Counted from the first letter of the stretch, positions 1 to 8,198 are shown. The stretch is DNA of 32,784 nt from an uncultured Acidimicrobiales bacterium (GCA_905480195.1 CAJQPN010000015.1:1-32784); one strand, 5' to 3'. The notes: generated from the sequence alone by a model not told the origin. Made by a program: numbers and translations.

Positions 1-971
1 TGCTCGTCCTGGTCGCCCAGCGTCGCAGTACTCATGATCAGGCCGGGCCTCGCAACGTTGCGATCGCAGGCGCTGTCGGCTCACTCGCCTTCGTGCCGTG
101 GCTCCCGGCCTTCCTCACGCAGATCCGCCACACCGGCACGCCATGGGCGGTGAACCGCAACCCCGTCTCGTCGTTTGTGACCGGCGTGTCAGAGTTCGCA
201 GGAGGCCGCGGGGCCGGGCACGCCATCGCACTGTTCGGCCTGCTCCTGATCCTGCTCACTCTCGGGTTGCTCGGCAACCGGCGCGACCGGTGGACGATCC
301 ACCTCGACCTTCGCCTCGTACCCTCGATCCGGCCGATGGCGCTGCTCATCGGCCTTGCGATAGCCGGTGGACTTGGGGCTGCAGCGATCCTCGGATCGGC
401 ATTTGCCGGCCGCTACTTCTCGATCGTCGTGGCCTTTACCCTGGTGCTGGCAGGTCGCGGCCTGGCCCAGATCGGCGATGCCGTCATCCGCACCGGCGTA
501 CTGGCTGCTGCGGTTGGACTCGGCGTGCTTGGATCCCTCGACCAGGTCCGTGACGACCGCAGTCAAGGTCAGCAGGTCGCCCAGGCGGTCGCCGACGACG
601 ACCAGAGGCTCGACCTCGTGGTCGTGTGCCCTGACCAGCTTGGGCCGGCCATCGCCCGCTATCTGCCCGCCAGCCTCGAGATCGTCGCTTATCCCACCCT
701 CGAGCCTGCTGGCCGGGTCGACTGGACCGACTACGCGGAACGGAACGCTTCGGCAAATCCCGCCGCCATCGCAGACGTAATCGACGAACGGTGGCCCGAT
801 GCCGACGTGTGGCTCGCGCTCGCTGGGGGCTATCGCACCTTTGGCTACCAGTGCGAACGGCTCGCAAACGAGCTCGCCACCCGGCGCGGACCCGCCGCCG
901 AGTTGGTCTTCGCCAACGACGAGGTCTTCGAGCCCATGAACCTCCTTTCCTTCTCCGCCACGGTGTCGTGA
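1..971 (+). CDS. GT39-like membrane glycosyltransferase, C-terminal part (5' end outside window)
   Basis: The frame is open from the left edge (first complete codon at position 3) to a TGA at 969-971, so the true start lies upstream; the in-frame GTG at 93 is internal. The visible part begins with a segment containing FVPWLPAFLTQ and then GTPW, the loop arrangement typical of family 39 / ArnT-like polyprenyl-phosphate-sugar transferases. Two or three hydrophobic helices follow (around nt 220-280, 330-400 and 415-540), including the RYFS helix start common in this family. The last ~130 residues are soluble and would sit outside the membrane. The family transfers a sugar from a lipid-linked donor to an extracytoplasmic acceptor. 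The stop overlaps the start of the next gene (GTGA, 968-971), so the two are probably co-translated. The family call is from motif style only; donor and acceptor are unknown. Confidence 0.7.
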   Translation, partial: LVLVAQRRSTHDQAGPRNVAIAGAVGSLAFVPWLPAFLTQIRHTGTPWAVNRNPVSSFVTGVSEFAGGRGAGHAIALFGLLLILLTLGLLGNRRDRWTIHLDLRLVPSIRPMALLIGLAIAGGLGAAAILGSAFAGRYFSIVVAFTLVLAGRGLAQIGDAVIRTGVLAAAVGLGVLGSLDQVRDDRSQGQQVAQAVADDDQRLDLVVVCPDQLGPAIARYLPASLEIVAYPTLEPAGRVDWTDYAERNASANPAAIADVIDERWPDADVWLALAGGYRTFGYQCERLANELATRRGPAAELVFANDEVFEPMNLLSFSATVS

Positions 972-2068
972 CCGGCTCGACTCGCGACCTCCTGCGAACG
1001 GCCGGCCTCGCGTGGGTGACAGCACGCGCCCTCGTCGGGATCTCAGCTGCGATCGTCGGTGTACTCGAGACTGGAGATCGGGGTCCGTATCACTGGTTCG
1101 ATCGCGGCTTACTCGCTTGGGACGGCGACTGGTATCGAGCGATCGCCGAGAACGGCTACCGGCTGGGTGAGGAGGAGATCCGGTTCTTTCCGCTCTTCCC
1201 GTTACTCGGTCGCATCGTCGGGCTCCCCTTCCTCGACAACGCCTCGATCGGACTCGTGATCGTTGCGAACGCAATGGCGCTGGCCGCTTCGTTGATGATC
1301 GGAACCCTGGCTCTCAAGATCACGGACAACCTCGAAATCGCCCATCGGTCGATCTGGTTGGTGTCGCTGTGGCCGGCCTCCTTCGTGCTGGTCTTCGCCT
1401 ACGGGGAGGCACTCTTCCTCGTGCTCACGGCATGGGCCGGCATCGCCCTGCGAGACCGGCGATGGGGACACGTTGCTGCCGCCGGCTTCCTTGCGACCCT
1501 TACTCGGCCCACCGGCCTTGCGATCGCACTGCTGGTGGTCGCGGTTGTGCTGAGCGACGGCCGAATGACCGCCCGCGAGGGTGCCCGGCAGGGACTCGCC
1601 CTGATCGCCCCGTTCCTCGGATTCGCCGTCTTCGGGATGATTGCGACCCGCGAGCACGGGGAGTTCTTCGCCCCGGTCGATTCCCAGGAGGTCCATCGCG
1701 GGGAGTTTGTTGACCCGCTGCGCCGCCTGCTGCGCGGCTTCGAAGACATCGTCGGCGACGAGATGTTCGGCGACGGCCTCCACCTACCCTTCGCGCTCGT
1801 TGCGATCGTGGGCGTTGTGCTTCTCGCCCGCTATGTCGGCCGCCCCGAGGCGATCTACACCGGCGCGATCGTGCTCGTGGCGATCAGCGCTGATAACTGG
1901 AACTCGCTTGAGCGCTACACGCTCAACGCCTATCCAGTGATGATCGGTTTTGCGGCGTTCCTCACCGACCTCAATCGGATCTTGCTGTGGCGCGCCACGA
2001 TCGTCGCAAGCTCTGCAGGCCTGGTCGGGATGACGGTGTTGACCTGGACCGGCGAGTACGTGCCCTGA
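968..2068 (+). CDS. PIG-V-like (GPI mannosyltransferase 2 family) integral membrane mannosyltransferase
   Basis: A 366-residue polytopic protein. I place the start at GTG 968, which overlaps the upstream stop as GTGA; the frame is open further upstream, but that part is compositionally a shadow of the preceding gene. After a first helix comes WDGDWYRAIAENGY (about residues 51-64), the luminal/periplasmic acidic loop that defines the PIG-V mannosyltransferase family, then FFPLFPLL (73-80), and a helix containing LTRPTG, also typical. About eight or nine hydrophobic segments fill the rest. Actinobacterial members use polyprenyl-phosphate mannose to mannosylate cell-envelope glycolipids or proteins. 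Pairing with the GT39-like gene suggests a small envelope-glycosylation unit. The gene ends 8 nt from the convergent operon A, with no recognisable terminator between them. The exact acceptor cannot be read from sequence. Confidence 0.8.
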   Translation: MTGSTRDLLRTAGLAWVTARALVGISAAIVGVLETGDRGPYHWFDRGLLAWDGDWYRAIAENGYRLGEEEIRFFPLFPLLGRIVGLPFLDNASIGLVIVANAMALAASLMIGTLALKITDNLEIAHRSIWLVSLWPASFVLVFAYGEALFLVLTAWAGIALRDRRWGHVAAAGFLATLTRPTGLAIALLVVAVVLSDGRMTAREGARQGLALIAPFLGFAVFGMIATREHGEFFAPVDSQEVHRGEFVDPLRRLLRGFEDIVGDEMFGDGLHLPFALVAIVGVVLLARYVGRPEAIYTGAIVLVAISADNWNSLERYTLNAYPVMIGFAAFLTDLNRILLWRATIVASSAGLVGMTVLTWTGEYVP

Positions 2069-2076
2069 CTCCGGTG

Positions 2077-4629
2077 TCAGTCCGGGTCGATGACGCCGGC
2101 GAGTTCCAGAATCCGGCTCGGCGGCAGGTACTGCTCGGTCACCTGGATACCGAGCGCATCCGACACGGCGTTGGTCAGTGCGGCCGGGGCGCCGATCATG
2201 CCACCCTCCCCCACGCCCCGGAAATCATTCTCGCCTTTCGTAAGGGTCTCGAGATGTTCGATCTCAATCTCGGGAATCTCCATCGCTGTGGGAATGAGGT
2301 AGTCCATGTAGGTGGTGGTGAGCAGGTTGGCGTCGTCGTCGTAGTAGGTGTTCTCGTAAAAGACGGCGCCGATCCCTTGGGCCACCCCGCCGCGAACCTG
2401 GCCGTCGACGATGGCCGGGTTGATGATGGGTCCGCAGTCCTCGACCACGAGATACTTCGGAATCTCGACCTTGCCGGTATCGAGATCGATGTCGACCACG
2501 GCGACGTGGGTCGCACAGGACCATCCACCGTTGCCGACCCCCTCGTACTTTTCGGCGTGGCTGAATACGGGGCCGAGCGCTACACCAGTGCGCTTCGCGA
2601 CTTCGCCAGCGACGTCCGCGAATGACAGACCGTGGGCTGGCACCCCCGAAACATGGATGTTTCCATCGAGGATCTGGATGTCGTCCTTGCTCGCTTCGAG
2701 CATGTCTGCGGCTACCTCAAGCATCTGGTTCTTCACCTGACGGGCGGTCTTGCGCATGACACCCGCACCGAGGGGGCCACCTCGACTGCCCCCCGTCCCG
2801 ATGAAACTGAACTGCGACTTGTCGGTGTTCCCCCAGTTGATCTCAACGTCGTCCATCGAGACACCGAACTCATCGGCCACGACCTGTTTGTAGGTGGTCT
2901 GGTGACTCTGGCCGTGCGGCACCTGGGAGGTGTACATGACGATGCGACCATCGGCCTCGACGGTCGCCCGGCCATCTTCTTTCGTCAACATTCCTGCGCC
3001 CGGACTCATCGCATCGGCGAAGTCGGGGGGGCCGGGAGCAGCCTCGTGATAGCTGGCGATGCCGAGGCCGACGCGATGGTTGCGAGCCTTCGCATCGGCC
3101 TTCATCTGCGCGATCTCGTCGCCATCGATCATCTCGAGCGCCCGATCGAAGGTCTTGCGGGTCGACATCGTCTCGTCGATCGTCGGGCCGGTCAGGAAAT
3201 GCGACGGCGCATCATGCTCGGTCATCATGTTCTTGGCTCGAACGTCGGCCGCCGTCATCCCGAGTTCGGCGGCAACCGCGTCGATCGCTCGCTCGCGAAC
3301 GAACGTCTCGTTGGCCCAGGGCCCTCGATACGGCACGACGCGGCCTTTGTTCGTGGCGACGACCCTTGTACGGAGCTGGAACGCCTCAACGTGGTAGGGC
3401 CCCGGCATGTACACCTTCCACATGCCCGGTAGCACATGAGCTCCGAACGGGAACGACGGATACGCGCCGGCATCGACGATCGCATCAACCCGCATCCCCT
3501 TCATCGTGCCGTCTTCGTTGACTGCCATCTCCACGTCGAAGCGCTCTTCACGGGCCTGACCGCCGTCGGAGAGGTTCTCGACGCGATCTTCGATCCACTG
3601 CACGGTTTTGCCGAGCCGCATCGCTGCGATAGCGATCGGTAGATCCTCGCGGGCGACGGGACCTTTGGAGCCGAAGCCGCCGCCGATGTCAACGGACGTG
3701 ACAGTCGGATAGTCGTCCTTCGCCAGAAGTCCAAGGCCCATCTGGCCCAGATGCTTGAGCAAGGAGCGATCTTTCTTGAGCTGTCCCTTCATCGCCGCGT
3801 TGTCCTGCTTCTTCAGGTCAGCTGCGTTGGACCTTCGGAACTCCTTCGCTGCCGCGAAGAAGGCCTTGCGGCGTTGCGTGTTTCGCAAGAACTGCCACAA
3901 CGACCGCAGTTGGCCTTGACTCACCGTCTGCGCAGCAATCGCCCACTTCAGGACGTGGGGACCCTGCGAGGTGTTGTGGATCGTCAGATGACCGGTGGCG
4001 GGATCAACCTCGACGACGGTGCCTCGGGTCTCCATCGGCTGATTGGCCTGCCGATGGCTGTCGAGCGTAAGTGTCACGACACGGTCGGCAGCGGCAAACA
4101 CCGCATCGACGTCGCCGTAGGTGTCGGTGTGATCGTGCAGGGTGTTGCCATCGGCTCGTTCCCAGAGCTGCGGTGTTCCTGGGGCAAGTGCCTTGTCGAT
4201 CGAGCCAACCCCTTCGAGCAGGTCGTAGTCGACGATCACCAGCTCGGCCGCGTCTTCTGCGACTCGGCGAGACTCGGCAACGACGAGTGCGACCGGATCG
4301 CCGATATGGCGGACCTTTTCGTCAGCCATCGGTTTGTACAGCGGGCTGTAGCTACCGGGTGACGCGACGAAGGGCACGAAGGGATGCGTTCCCTCGTTGA
4401 GTTCTGCACCGCTGTAGACCGCAACGACACCCGCAAGCCTCCTCGCCTCGCTGGTGTCGATAGCGGTGATCGTGGCGTGGGGGAAGGGGCTGCGTACGAA
4501 GGCTGCGTGCAACCCTCCCTCGGGCTGGACATCGGCGACGAAGTGTCCCTTCCCGACCAGGAAGCGGTCGTCCTCGATCCGCGCGACCGACTGGCCGACG
4601 AACCCGAGTCCGGAGGTCTGGATACTCAC
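2077..4629 (-). CDS. Molybdenum hydroxylase large subunit (xanthine dehydrogenase / CoxL family) with a basic helical insertion
   Basis: An 850-residue Mo-molybdopterin-cytosine-dinucleotide subunit of the xanthine oxidase family, last gene of operon A. It starts at GTG 4629, overlapping the S-subunit stop (GTGA). The N-terminal half starts with VGQSVARIEDDRFLVGKG; the cofactor loop SVDIGGGFGSKG lies near 312-323; the C-terminal FRGVGEGG carries the catalytic base Glu808. The active-site loop reads VPYRGPWANETF instead of the AYRCSFR of aerobic CO dehydrogenases, so CO is not the expected substrate; hydroxylation of an aldehyde, N-heterocycle or acyl-CoA ring is more likely. Between QGPHVLKW and VDIGGGFG there are about 95 residues where the family has about 30; the extra stretch (residues ~235-305) is rich in Lys, Arg, Gln and Ala. 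Otherwise the gene looks intact. Substrate unknown. Confidence 0.9.
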   Translation of the reverse strand: MSIQTSGLGFVGQSVARIEDDRFLVGKGHFVADVQPEGGLHAAFVRSPFPHATITAIDTSEARRLAGVVAVYSGAELNEGTHPFVPFVASPGSYSPLYKPMADEKVRHIGDPVALVVAESRRVAEDAAELVIVDYDLLEGVGSIDKALAPGTPQLWERADGNTLHDHTDTYGDVDAVFAAADRVVTLTLDSHRQANQPMETRGTVVEVDPATGHLTIHNTSQGPHVLKWAIAAQTVSQGQLRSLWQFLRNTQRRKAFFAAAKEFRRSNAADLKKQDNAAMKGQLKKDRSLLKHLGQMGLGLLAKDDYPTVTSVDIGGGFGSKGPVAREDLPIAIAAMRLGKTVQWIEDRVENLSDGGQAREERFDVEMAVNEDGTMKGMRVDAIVDAGAYPSFPFGAHVLPGMWKVYMPGPYHVEAFQLRTRVVATNKGRVVPYRGPWANETFVRERAIDAVAAELGMTAADVRAKNMMTEHDAPSHFLTGPTIDETMSTRKTFDRALEMIDGDEIAQMKADAKARNHRVGLGIASYHEAAPGPPDFADAMSPGAGMLTKEDGRATVEADGRIVMYTSQVPHGQSHQTTYKQVVADEFGVSMDDVEINWGNTDKSQFSFIGTGGSRGGPLGAGVMRKTARQVKNQMLEVAADMLEASKDDIQILDGNIHVSGVPAHGLSFADVAGEVAKRTGVALGPVFSHAEKYEGVGNGGWSCATHVAVVDIDLDTGKVEIPKYLVVEDCGPIINPAIVDGQVRGGVAQGIGAVFYENTYYDDDANLLTTTYMDYLIPTAMEIPEIEIEHLETLTKGENDFRGVGEGGMIGAPAALTNAVSDALGIQVTEQYLPPSRILELAGVIDPD

Positions 4630-5123
4630 TGGTTCACTCCTGCGGTGCCGGTAGACGAGAGCAGCCTGACGGCCGTCTCAACCCCGGCGACGATCGACTG
4701 GTAGCCGGTGCATCGACAGAGGTTTCCCGAGAGCTCCTTGCGGATCTCCTCGGCGGAGGGATTCGGATTCTCCTCGAGCAGGGCGACGGTGCTCATCAGG
4801 AAGCCGGGCGCACAGAATGCGCACTGGAACGCCATCGCTTCTTTCATCGCTCTCTGGACAGGATGCATCTCGTCCCCGTCGGCCAGACCTTCGATCGTGG
4901 TGATCTCGGCGCCGTCGGCCTGCACGGCAAGCATCAGACATGCTCGAGCCGGCTGGCCGTCGAGCAGGATGGTGCAGGCGCCACAGACACCATGTTCGCA
5001 TCCGAGGTGCGTGCCGGTGAGGCCGACGTCTTCGCGGATCACGTCAGCAAGCGTTCGACGGGCTTCAACGTCGAGGGAGTGGCTCAAGCCATTGATCGTG
5101 ACGTTGACCTGCTCGGTGCTCAT
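4626..5123 (-). CDS. Molybdenum hydroxylase small [2Fe-2S] subunit (CoxS-like), operon A
   Basis: A 165-residue iron-sulfur subunit that passes electrons from the Mo centre to FAD. The plant-type ferredoxin cluster ligands are Cys42, Cys47, Cys50 and Cys62 (CEHGVCGACTILLDG), and the second, four-helix-domain cluster is bound by Cys101, Cys104, Cys136 and Cys138 (CAFCAPGF and CRCTGY). All eight are present, so the protein should be functional. Length is normal for the family. The ATG at 5123 overlaps the stop of the FAD subunit by 4 nt (ATGA), and its own stop overlaps the large-subunit start (GTGA), so M, S and L are made in a translationally coupled order. Its cysteines fall at the same residue numbers as in the operon B paralogue. 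Confidence 0.95.
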   Translation of the reverse strand: MSTEQVNVTINGLSHSLDVEARRTLADVIREDVGLTGTHLGCEHGVCGACTILLDGQPARACLMLAVQADGAEITTIEGLADGDEMHPVQRAMKEAMAFQCAFCAPGFLMSTVALLEENPNPSAEEIRKELSGNLCRCTGYQSIVAGVETAVRLLSSTGTAGVNQ

Positions 5124-5992
5124 GCCGTCACTCCGATCGTGGCAGCGGCCTCGGCGAGGCCTCGCCGGGTCAGGACCCCTGCGATGTGCTTGCGGTAGTT
5201 GGCGGTGCCGTGAATATCTGACGGTGGATCGAGCCGTGCGCTCACGATCTCCGCTGCCGCTGCGAAGGCGGACTCAGCGGGCGGTCGACCCACGAGCACA
5301 GCTTCTGCGTCTGCGACACGCACCGGAGTGCTGTCAGCTCCGAAGAACGCAAGCGCTGCGCCGGTAATCGAGCCATCACCGACCTCGATGATGCAGGCGA
5401 GGCCAACGAGTGCGTAGTCGGCATGACGGCGACTGATCTCAACGACCGCACCGCCGGCGTCGTCCGGCCAGGCTGGCAGCCGGATCTCGGTGAGGATTTC
5501 GTTCGGCTCGAGTGCGGTGGTGAGGTAGCCCTCGTGGAAGTCGGCGGCGTCGATAAGGCGGGTACCGCCGACCGAGGCGGCGACCATTGTTGCTCCGAGC
5601 GCCAGGCACACTGCCGGCATTTCGGCAGCAGGGTCAGCGTGAGCGACACTGCCAACGAGGGTGCCGCGCGTGCGGATGGCGCGATGACCGATGTGCGGTG
5701 CCGCTGCAGCCACGAGTGGGGCGTGGGTGGCGATGGCCGCGGAGCGTTCGGCCTCGGCGTGACGCACCAGCGCACCGATCGTTGTTCCGGAAGGGCCGGC
5801 GTCGAGCGTCAAGAGTTCGGGGATGCGGCCGATGTCGACAACGTGGTCGGGGCGCCCCAACCGAAGGGCCATCACCGGCAGGAGGCTCTGACCACCGGCA
5901 AGGATCTTGGCGTCGTCACCGAACTCGGCCAAGAGCGCGAGGGCCTCGGCGAGCGACTCCGGGCGGTGGTAGATGAATGGGGGATTCTTCAC
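5120..5992 (-). CDS. Molybdenum hydroxylase medium FAD-binding subunit (CoxM-like), operon A
   Basis: A 290-residue FAD subunit of the xanthine dehydrogenase family, which hands electrons from the iron-sulfur subunit to the final acceptor. The first FAD motif is AGGQSLLPVM at residues 32-41 and the second is in TRGTLVGSVAHADPAAEMP, both close to the consensus. The C-terminal CO-dehydrogenase flavoprotein domain is complete. The start is GTG 5992, supported by a modest CGGAG 5-6 nt upstream and by overlap with the stop of a 22-codon mini-ORF (GTGA at 5989-5992). Downstream it is coupled by ATGA to the S subunit. The order kinase, mini-ORF, M, S, L suggests one transcript from upstream of 7168. 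Confidence 0.93.
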   Translation of the reverse strand: MKNPPFIYHRPESLAEALALLAEFGDDAKILAGGQSLLPVMALRLGRPDHVVDIGRIPELLTLDAGPSGTTIGALVRHAEAERSAAIATHAPLVAAAAPHIGHRAIRTRGTLVGSVAHADPAAEMPAVCLALGATMVAASVGGTRLIDAADFHEGYLTTALEPNEILTEIRLPAWPDDAGGAVVEISRRHADYALVGLACIIEVGDGSITGAALAFFGADSTPVRVADAEAVLVGRPPAESAFAAAAEIVSARLDPPSDIHGTANYRKHIAGVLTRRGLAEAAATIGVTA

Positions 5993-6057
5993 ACGATCTC
6001 CGAGCCGGGGCGGATCGAGCCGAGTGCGGATACGACGTAGCCATCCAACTCAGACAT
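5989..6057 (-). CDS. 22-codon mini-ORF bridging the kinase gene and the FAD-subunit gene
   Basis: ATG at 6057-6055, stop TGA at 5991-5989. The peptide begins MSELDGYVVS and ends RPGSEIV. Its start lies inside the last codons of the kinase gene (ATGTCTGA, 8-nt overlap), and its stop shares bases with the GTG of the FAD subunit (GTGA). It therefore fills exactly the 57-nt gap that would otherwise break the chain of overlapping genes. No Shine-Dalgarno is visible, so any translation would depend on coupling. It may be a coupling device rather than a functional peptide; it matches nothing I recognise. A chance ORF remains possible, but both overlaps being in register is suggestive. Confidence 0.4.
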   Translation of the reverse strand: MSELDGYVVSALGSIRPGSEIV

Positions 6058-7168
6058 CGGCGATGAGGTGGTCGACCGCCGCAATCGCGTCGACGTCGAG
6101 GATCCCGGCGACGGAACGCCGCAAGAGCGTGTCGAGTACGAACTGACCCTCACCGGGAAGATGTTCGAACTCGGCGTACGACGCGACGCCATAGATCAAG
6201 CACCACGCGATCGAGACTCGGAAGTCGAACCACACCTCATCGGGGTCTCGGTTCACTCCGTGACGGGCGAGGGCATCGGTGTAGATGTCGACTAGCTCTC
6301 GTTCACGACCACCTCGGACCTCTCGCTCGAGCGACTGACTCACGAAGTACCCGAGGTCGTAAGCACCCACCCCCACGCCGGTGAGCTGAAAGTCGATCAT
6401 CACGATCTCACCGGCATCGTCGATGAACATGTTGTCGGCACGCCAGTCAGCATGGATGAGTGTGAGGTCGTTGTTGAAGTGCTTCTGGAACACGGGGAGC
6501 AGATCCGTCCAGCGATTGCCGAACTCGACCACTTCCGGCGTCAGATGCTCGGCTCCGTGCTTCTGGCAATTCTCCCACCCTCCCGCCATGAACTGAGGAA
6601 GGATCACGTTGTAGACGGGATGCTGGATTGCGTAGAAGGTCTCCGCCATGCGCTCAAGGTCGGGGTGCCCATGCCAGTAGGCATGCCAACGGGCCAAGGT
6701 CTCGACTGCGACCACCGATTCGTCCCATGTCATGCCGTTGATGCGATCGCCCTGGCGCATCGAGCTGAGGTCTTCCATGACGATGACGCACCGGCTCTTG
6801 TCGCCGGTGATCATTGCGGCGTGAACCACGGGGACACGAAGAGGCGACTGCTCGGCGTGGTCGACGTAGTAGCGAACCTCGCGCTCGTAGGCGTTGAGTG
6901 CGTCACCCATCCCCCGCTGGGCAGGAACATCGATCGGCCACTTGATGATCACCGTCTCCGGGCCTCTCCCGCCCGTGTAGGTCATCGTTGCCCGACCGAG
7001 CTGACCGACGAGGCCGACACCGACCTGAAACGGCTCGACCACGATCTCCGCGACGGACGTGTCGGCATCGATCGCACCGCTGGTGCGCAAGACCGCAGTC
7101 ATCCATTCCGCACCGGGATCGAGCATGTCATCGGGAATCCCTACTTCGAGTCCTGCGATCTGCGCCAT
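6050..7168 (-). CDS. Aminoglycoside-phosphotransferase / ecdysteroid-kinase-like small-molecule kinase
   Basis: A 372-residue protein with the eukaryotic-kinase-like APH fold. Visible elements are the ATP-anchoring lysine in VIIKWP (Lys76), a hinge motif VIVMEDLSS, the catalytic loop LIHADWRADNMF (Asp241, Asn246; the APH consensus is HGDxxxxN) and the metal-binding VMIDFQ (Asp259). Length and the pattern of aromatic residues after the catalytic loop fit the EcKL/DUF1679-like branch, which phosphorylates hydroxyl groups on sterols and other small molecules, rather than true antibiotic kinases. The ATG at 7168 has a purine-rich AAGGGGGG about 4 nt upstream. It is the first gene of operon A and overlaps the mini-ORF by 8 nt, so the kinase and the hydroxylase are probably expressed together. 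Substrate unknown; antibiotic resistance is unlikely from context. Confidence 0.8.
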   Translation of the reverse strand: MAQIAGLEVGIPDDMLDPGAEWMTAVLRTSGAIDADTSVAEIVVEPFQVGVGLVGQLGRATMTYTGGRGPETVIIKWPIDVPAQRGMGDALNAYEREVRYYVDHAEQSPLRVPVVHAAMITGDKSRCVIVMEDLSSMRQGDRINGMTWDESVVAVETLARWHAYWHGHPDLERMAETFYAIQHPVYNVILPQFMAGGWENCQKHGAEHLTPEVVEFGNRWTDLLPVFQKHFNNDLTLIHADWRADNMFIDDAGEIVMIDFQLTGVGVGAYDLGYFVSQSLEREVRGGRERELVDIYTDALARHGVNRDPDEVWFDFRVSIAWCLIYGVASYAEFEHLPGEGQFVLDTLLRRSVAGILDVDAIAAVDHLIADV

Positions 7169-7364
7169 ACGTCCCCCCTTCAGGTACGAGCCACCACCCT
7201 CTCACATCCTGCCCGATCATCTCCTACGTTCGACTCGCTGATCGAGATCGAGTCCTCGACCCCATGGCGGGTGCGTTGTCTCGGTTCGGTGAGTACCAGG
7301 CATCCGTCGAGCGGGTGATCCCGTTGTTCTGACTCATCCGCAACTGATCTGCTACGACTTCGGC
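7169..7364. promoter_or_regulatory. Divergent intergenic region between kinase operon A and the TauD-like gene
   Basis: This 196-nt gap must hold the promoter of operon A (leftward) and of the dioxygenase (rightward). It contains a 6-bp inverted repeat, GACTCG at 7232-7237 and CGAGTC at 7249-7254, separated by 11 nt, a possible regulator half-site pair but short enough to be chance. On the minus strand TACCTG lies 12 nt before the kinase ATG. A short open frame (ATG 7264 to TGA 7332) has no support. Confidence 0.35.
7353..7358 (+). promoter_or_regulatory. Possible -10 hexamer for a leaderless TauD-like gene
   Basis: TACGAC lies 6 nt before the ATG at 7365, and there is no Shine-Dalgarno. It matches the TANNNT pattern except at the last base; it is reported because other first genes in the window have better matches at the same distance. 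Confidence 0.35.
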
Positions 7365-8198
7365 ATGGACATCACACCTGTTTCCAACGCTCTCGGTGCC
7401 AATGTCTCAGGGATCGACGTCCGCAGTCTCGACGACAGTGACGCGGCGACGCTCGTCGAGGCTTGGGCCCAGTACGGCGTGCTGTTCTTTCGGGATCAGA
7501 AACTCACCCCCGACGAGCACCTGACATTTGCGCGCCGTTTCGGCGAAATAGACATCAACCGCTTCTTCACCCCCGTCGATGGGCACCCAGAGATCGCACA
7601 GGTCTTGAAGGAACCGGACCAGGAACACAACATCGGGGGCGGCTGGCACACCGATCACTCCTACGACCAGGCACCCGCTCGGGGTTCGATTCTCTACGCG
7701 CGAGAGATCCCGCCAATCGGTGGCGACACGCTTTTCGCCGGTATGGGTACTGCGTACGACGCGCTGAGCCGGCCCATCAAGGAGCTCCTCGGCGGACTCC
7801 GAGCGGTGCATTCCGGCGCGCAGGTCTTCGGGGTTCGAACGAAGCATGCCGAGGCCACAGCAGGCCGGATCGGCAACCCTGAGGCCGTAGGGGACGACGT
7901 CACCCACCCGATCGTGGTGGCACATCCGCACACCGGTCGCCCGCTGCTGTACGTGAACCCTGCTTTCACGACGTCGATCGAGGGGCTCACCGCAGCGGAG
8001 TCCCGCGCCCTGCTCACCTTCCTGTTCGAACACGGCCGCCGCCCGGAATTCCAGATTCGCTTCCAGTGGGAGCCCGGCTCACTCGCAATGTGGGACAACC
8101 GCTCGACATGGCATTTCGCGCTGAACGACTACCACGGTCACCGAAGGTACCTGCACCGCATCACCGTCGCCGGCGACGAACTCGTGGCAGCTCACTGA
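7365..8198 (+). CDS. TauD/TfdA-family Fe(II)/2-oxoglutarate dioxygenase
   Basis: A 277-residue non-haem iron dioxygenase. The facial triad is clear: His95 and Asp97 in WHTDHSY and His250 in STWHFALNDY, with the 2-oxoglutarate-binding arginine in the RRYLHRITVAG tail (Arg261 or Arg265). The N-terminal ANVSGIDVRSL and the AQYGVLFFRDQ segment are classic for the family. Members hydroxylate next to a sulfonate, sulfate ester, ether or quaternary amine, releasing an aldehyde and sulfite, an alcohol or an amine. The ATG at 7365 fits the start of the conserved N-terminus. It is not coupled to neighbours; the LLM oxidoreductase follows after 133 nt in the same direction. The exact substrate cannot be assigned, but placement beside a second oxygenase suggests organosulfur or alkylamine use. 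Confidence 0.93.
   Translation: MDITPVSNALGANVSGIDVRSLDDSDAATLVEAWAQYGVLFFRDQKLTPDEHLTFARRFGEIDINRFFTPVDGHPEIAQVLKEPDQEHNIGGGWHTDHSYDQAPARGSILYAREIPPIGGDTLFAGMGTAYDALSRPIKELLGGLRAVHSGAQVFGVRTKHAEATAGRIGNPEAVGDDVTHPIVVAHPHTGRPLLYVNPAFTTSIEGLTAAESRALLTFLFEHGRRPEFQIRFQWEPGSLAMWDNRSTWHFALNDYHGHRRYLHRITVAGDELVAAH

Noticed and set aside
189..1274. Long antisense open frame opposite the two membrane glycosyltransferase genes
   Set aside because: Arg/Ser/Gly/Asp-rich translation without motifs; a shadow of G+C-rich coding sequence on the other strand.
2077..5992. Aerobic carbon monoxide dehydrogenase (coxMSL)
   Set aside because: The large subunit lacks the AYRCSFR active-site loop and has PYRGPWANE instead; only the family is supported.
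6050..7168. Antibiotic resistance phosphotransferase
   Set aside because: Motifs fit the broad APH/EcKL fold, and the gene is embedded in a hydroxylase operon; no subfamily feature of drug kinases was seen.
7232..7254. GACTCG / CGAGTC inverted repeat as an operator
   Set aside because: Six-base arms in a region full of TCGA-type words are likely by chance; mentioned only within the intergenic entry.
7264..7332. 22-codon open frame in the divergent gap before the TauD-like gene, ending VERVIPLF
   Set aside because: No Shine-Dalgarno, no coupling, no -10 element at the expected distance and no known similarity; could be a relic, but nothing supports it.
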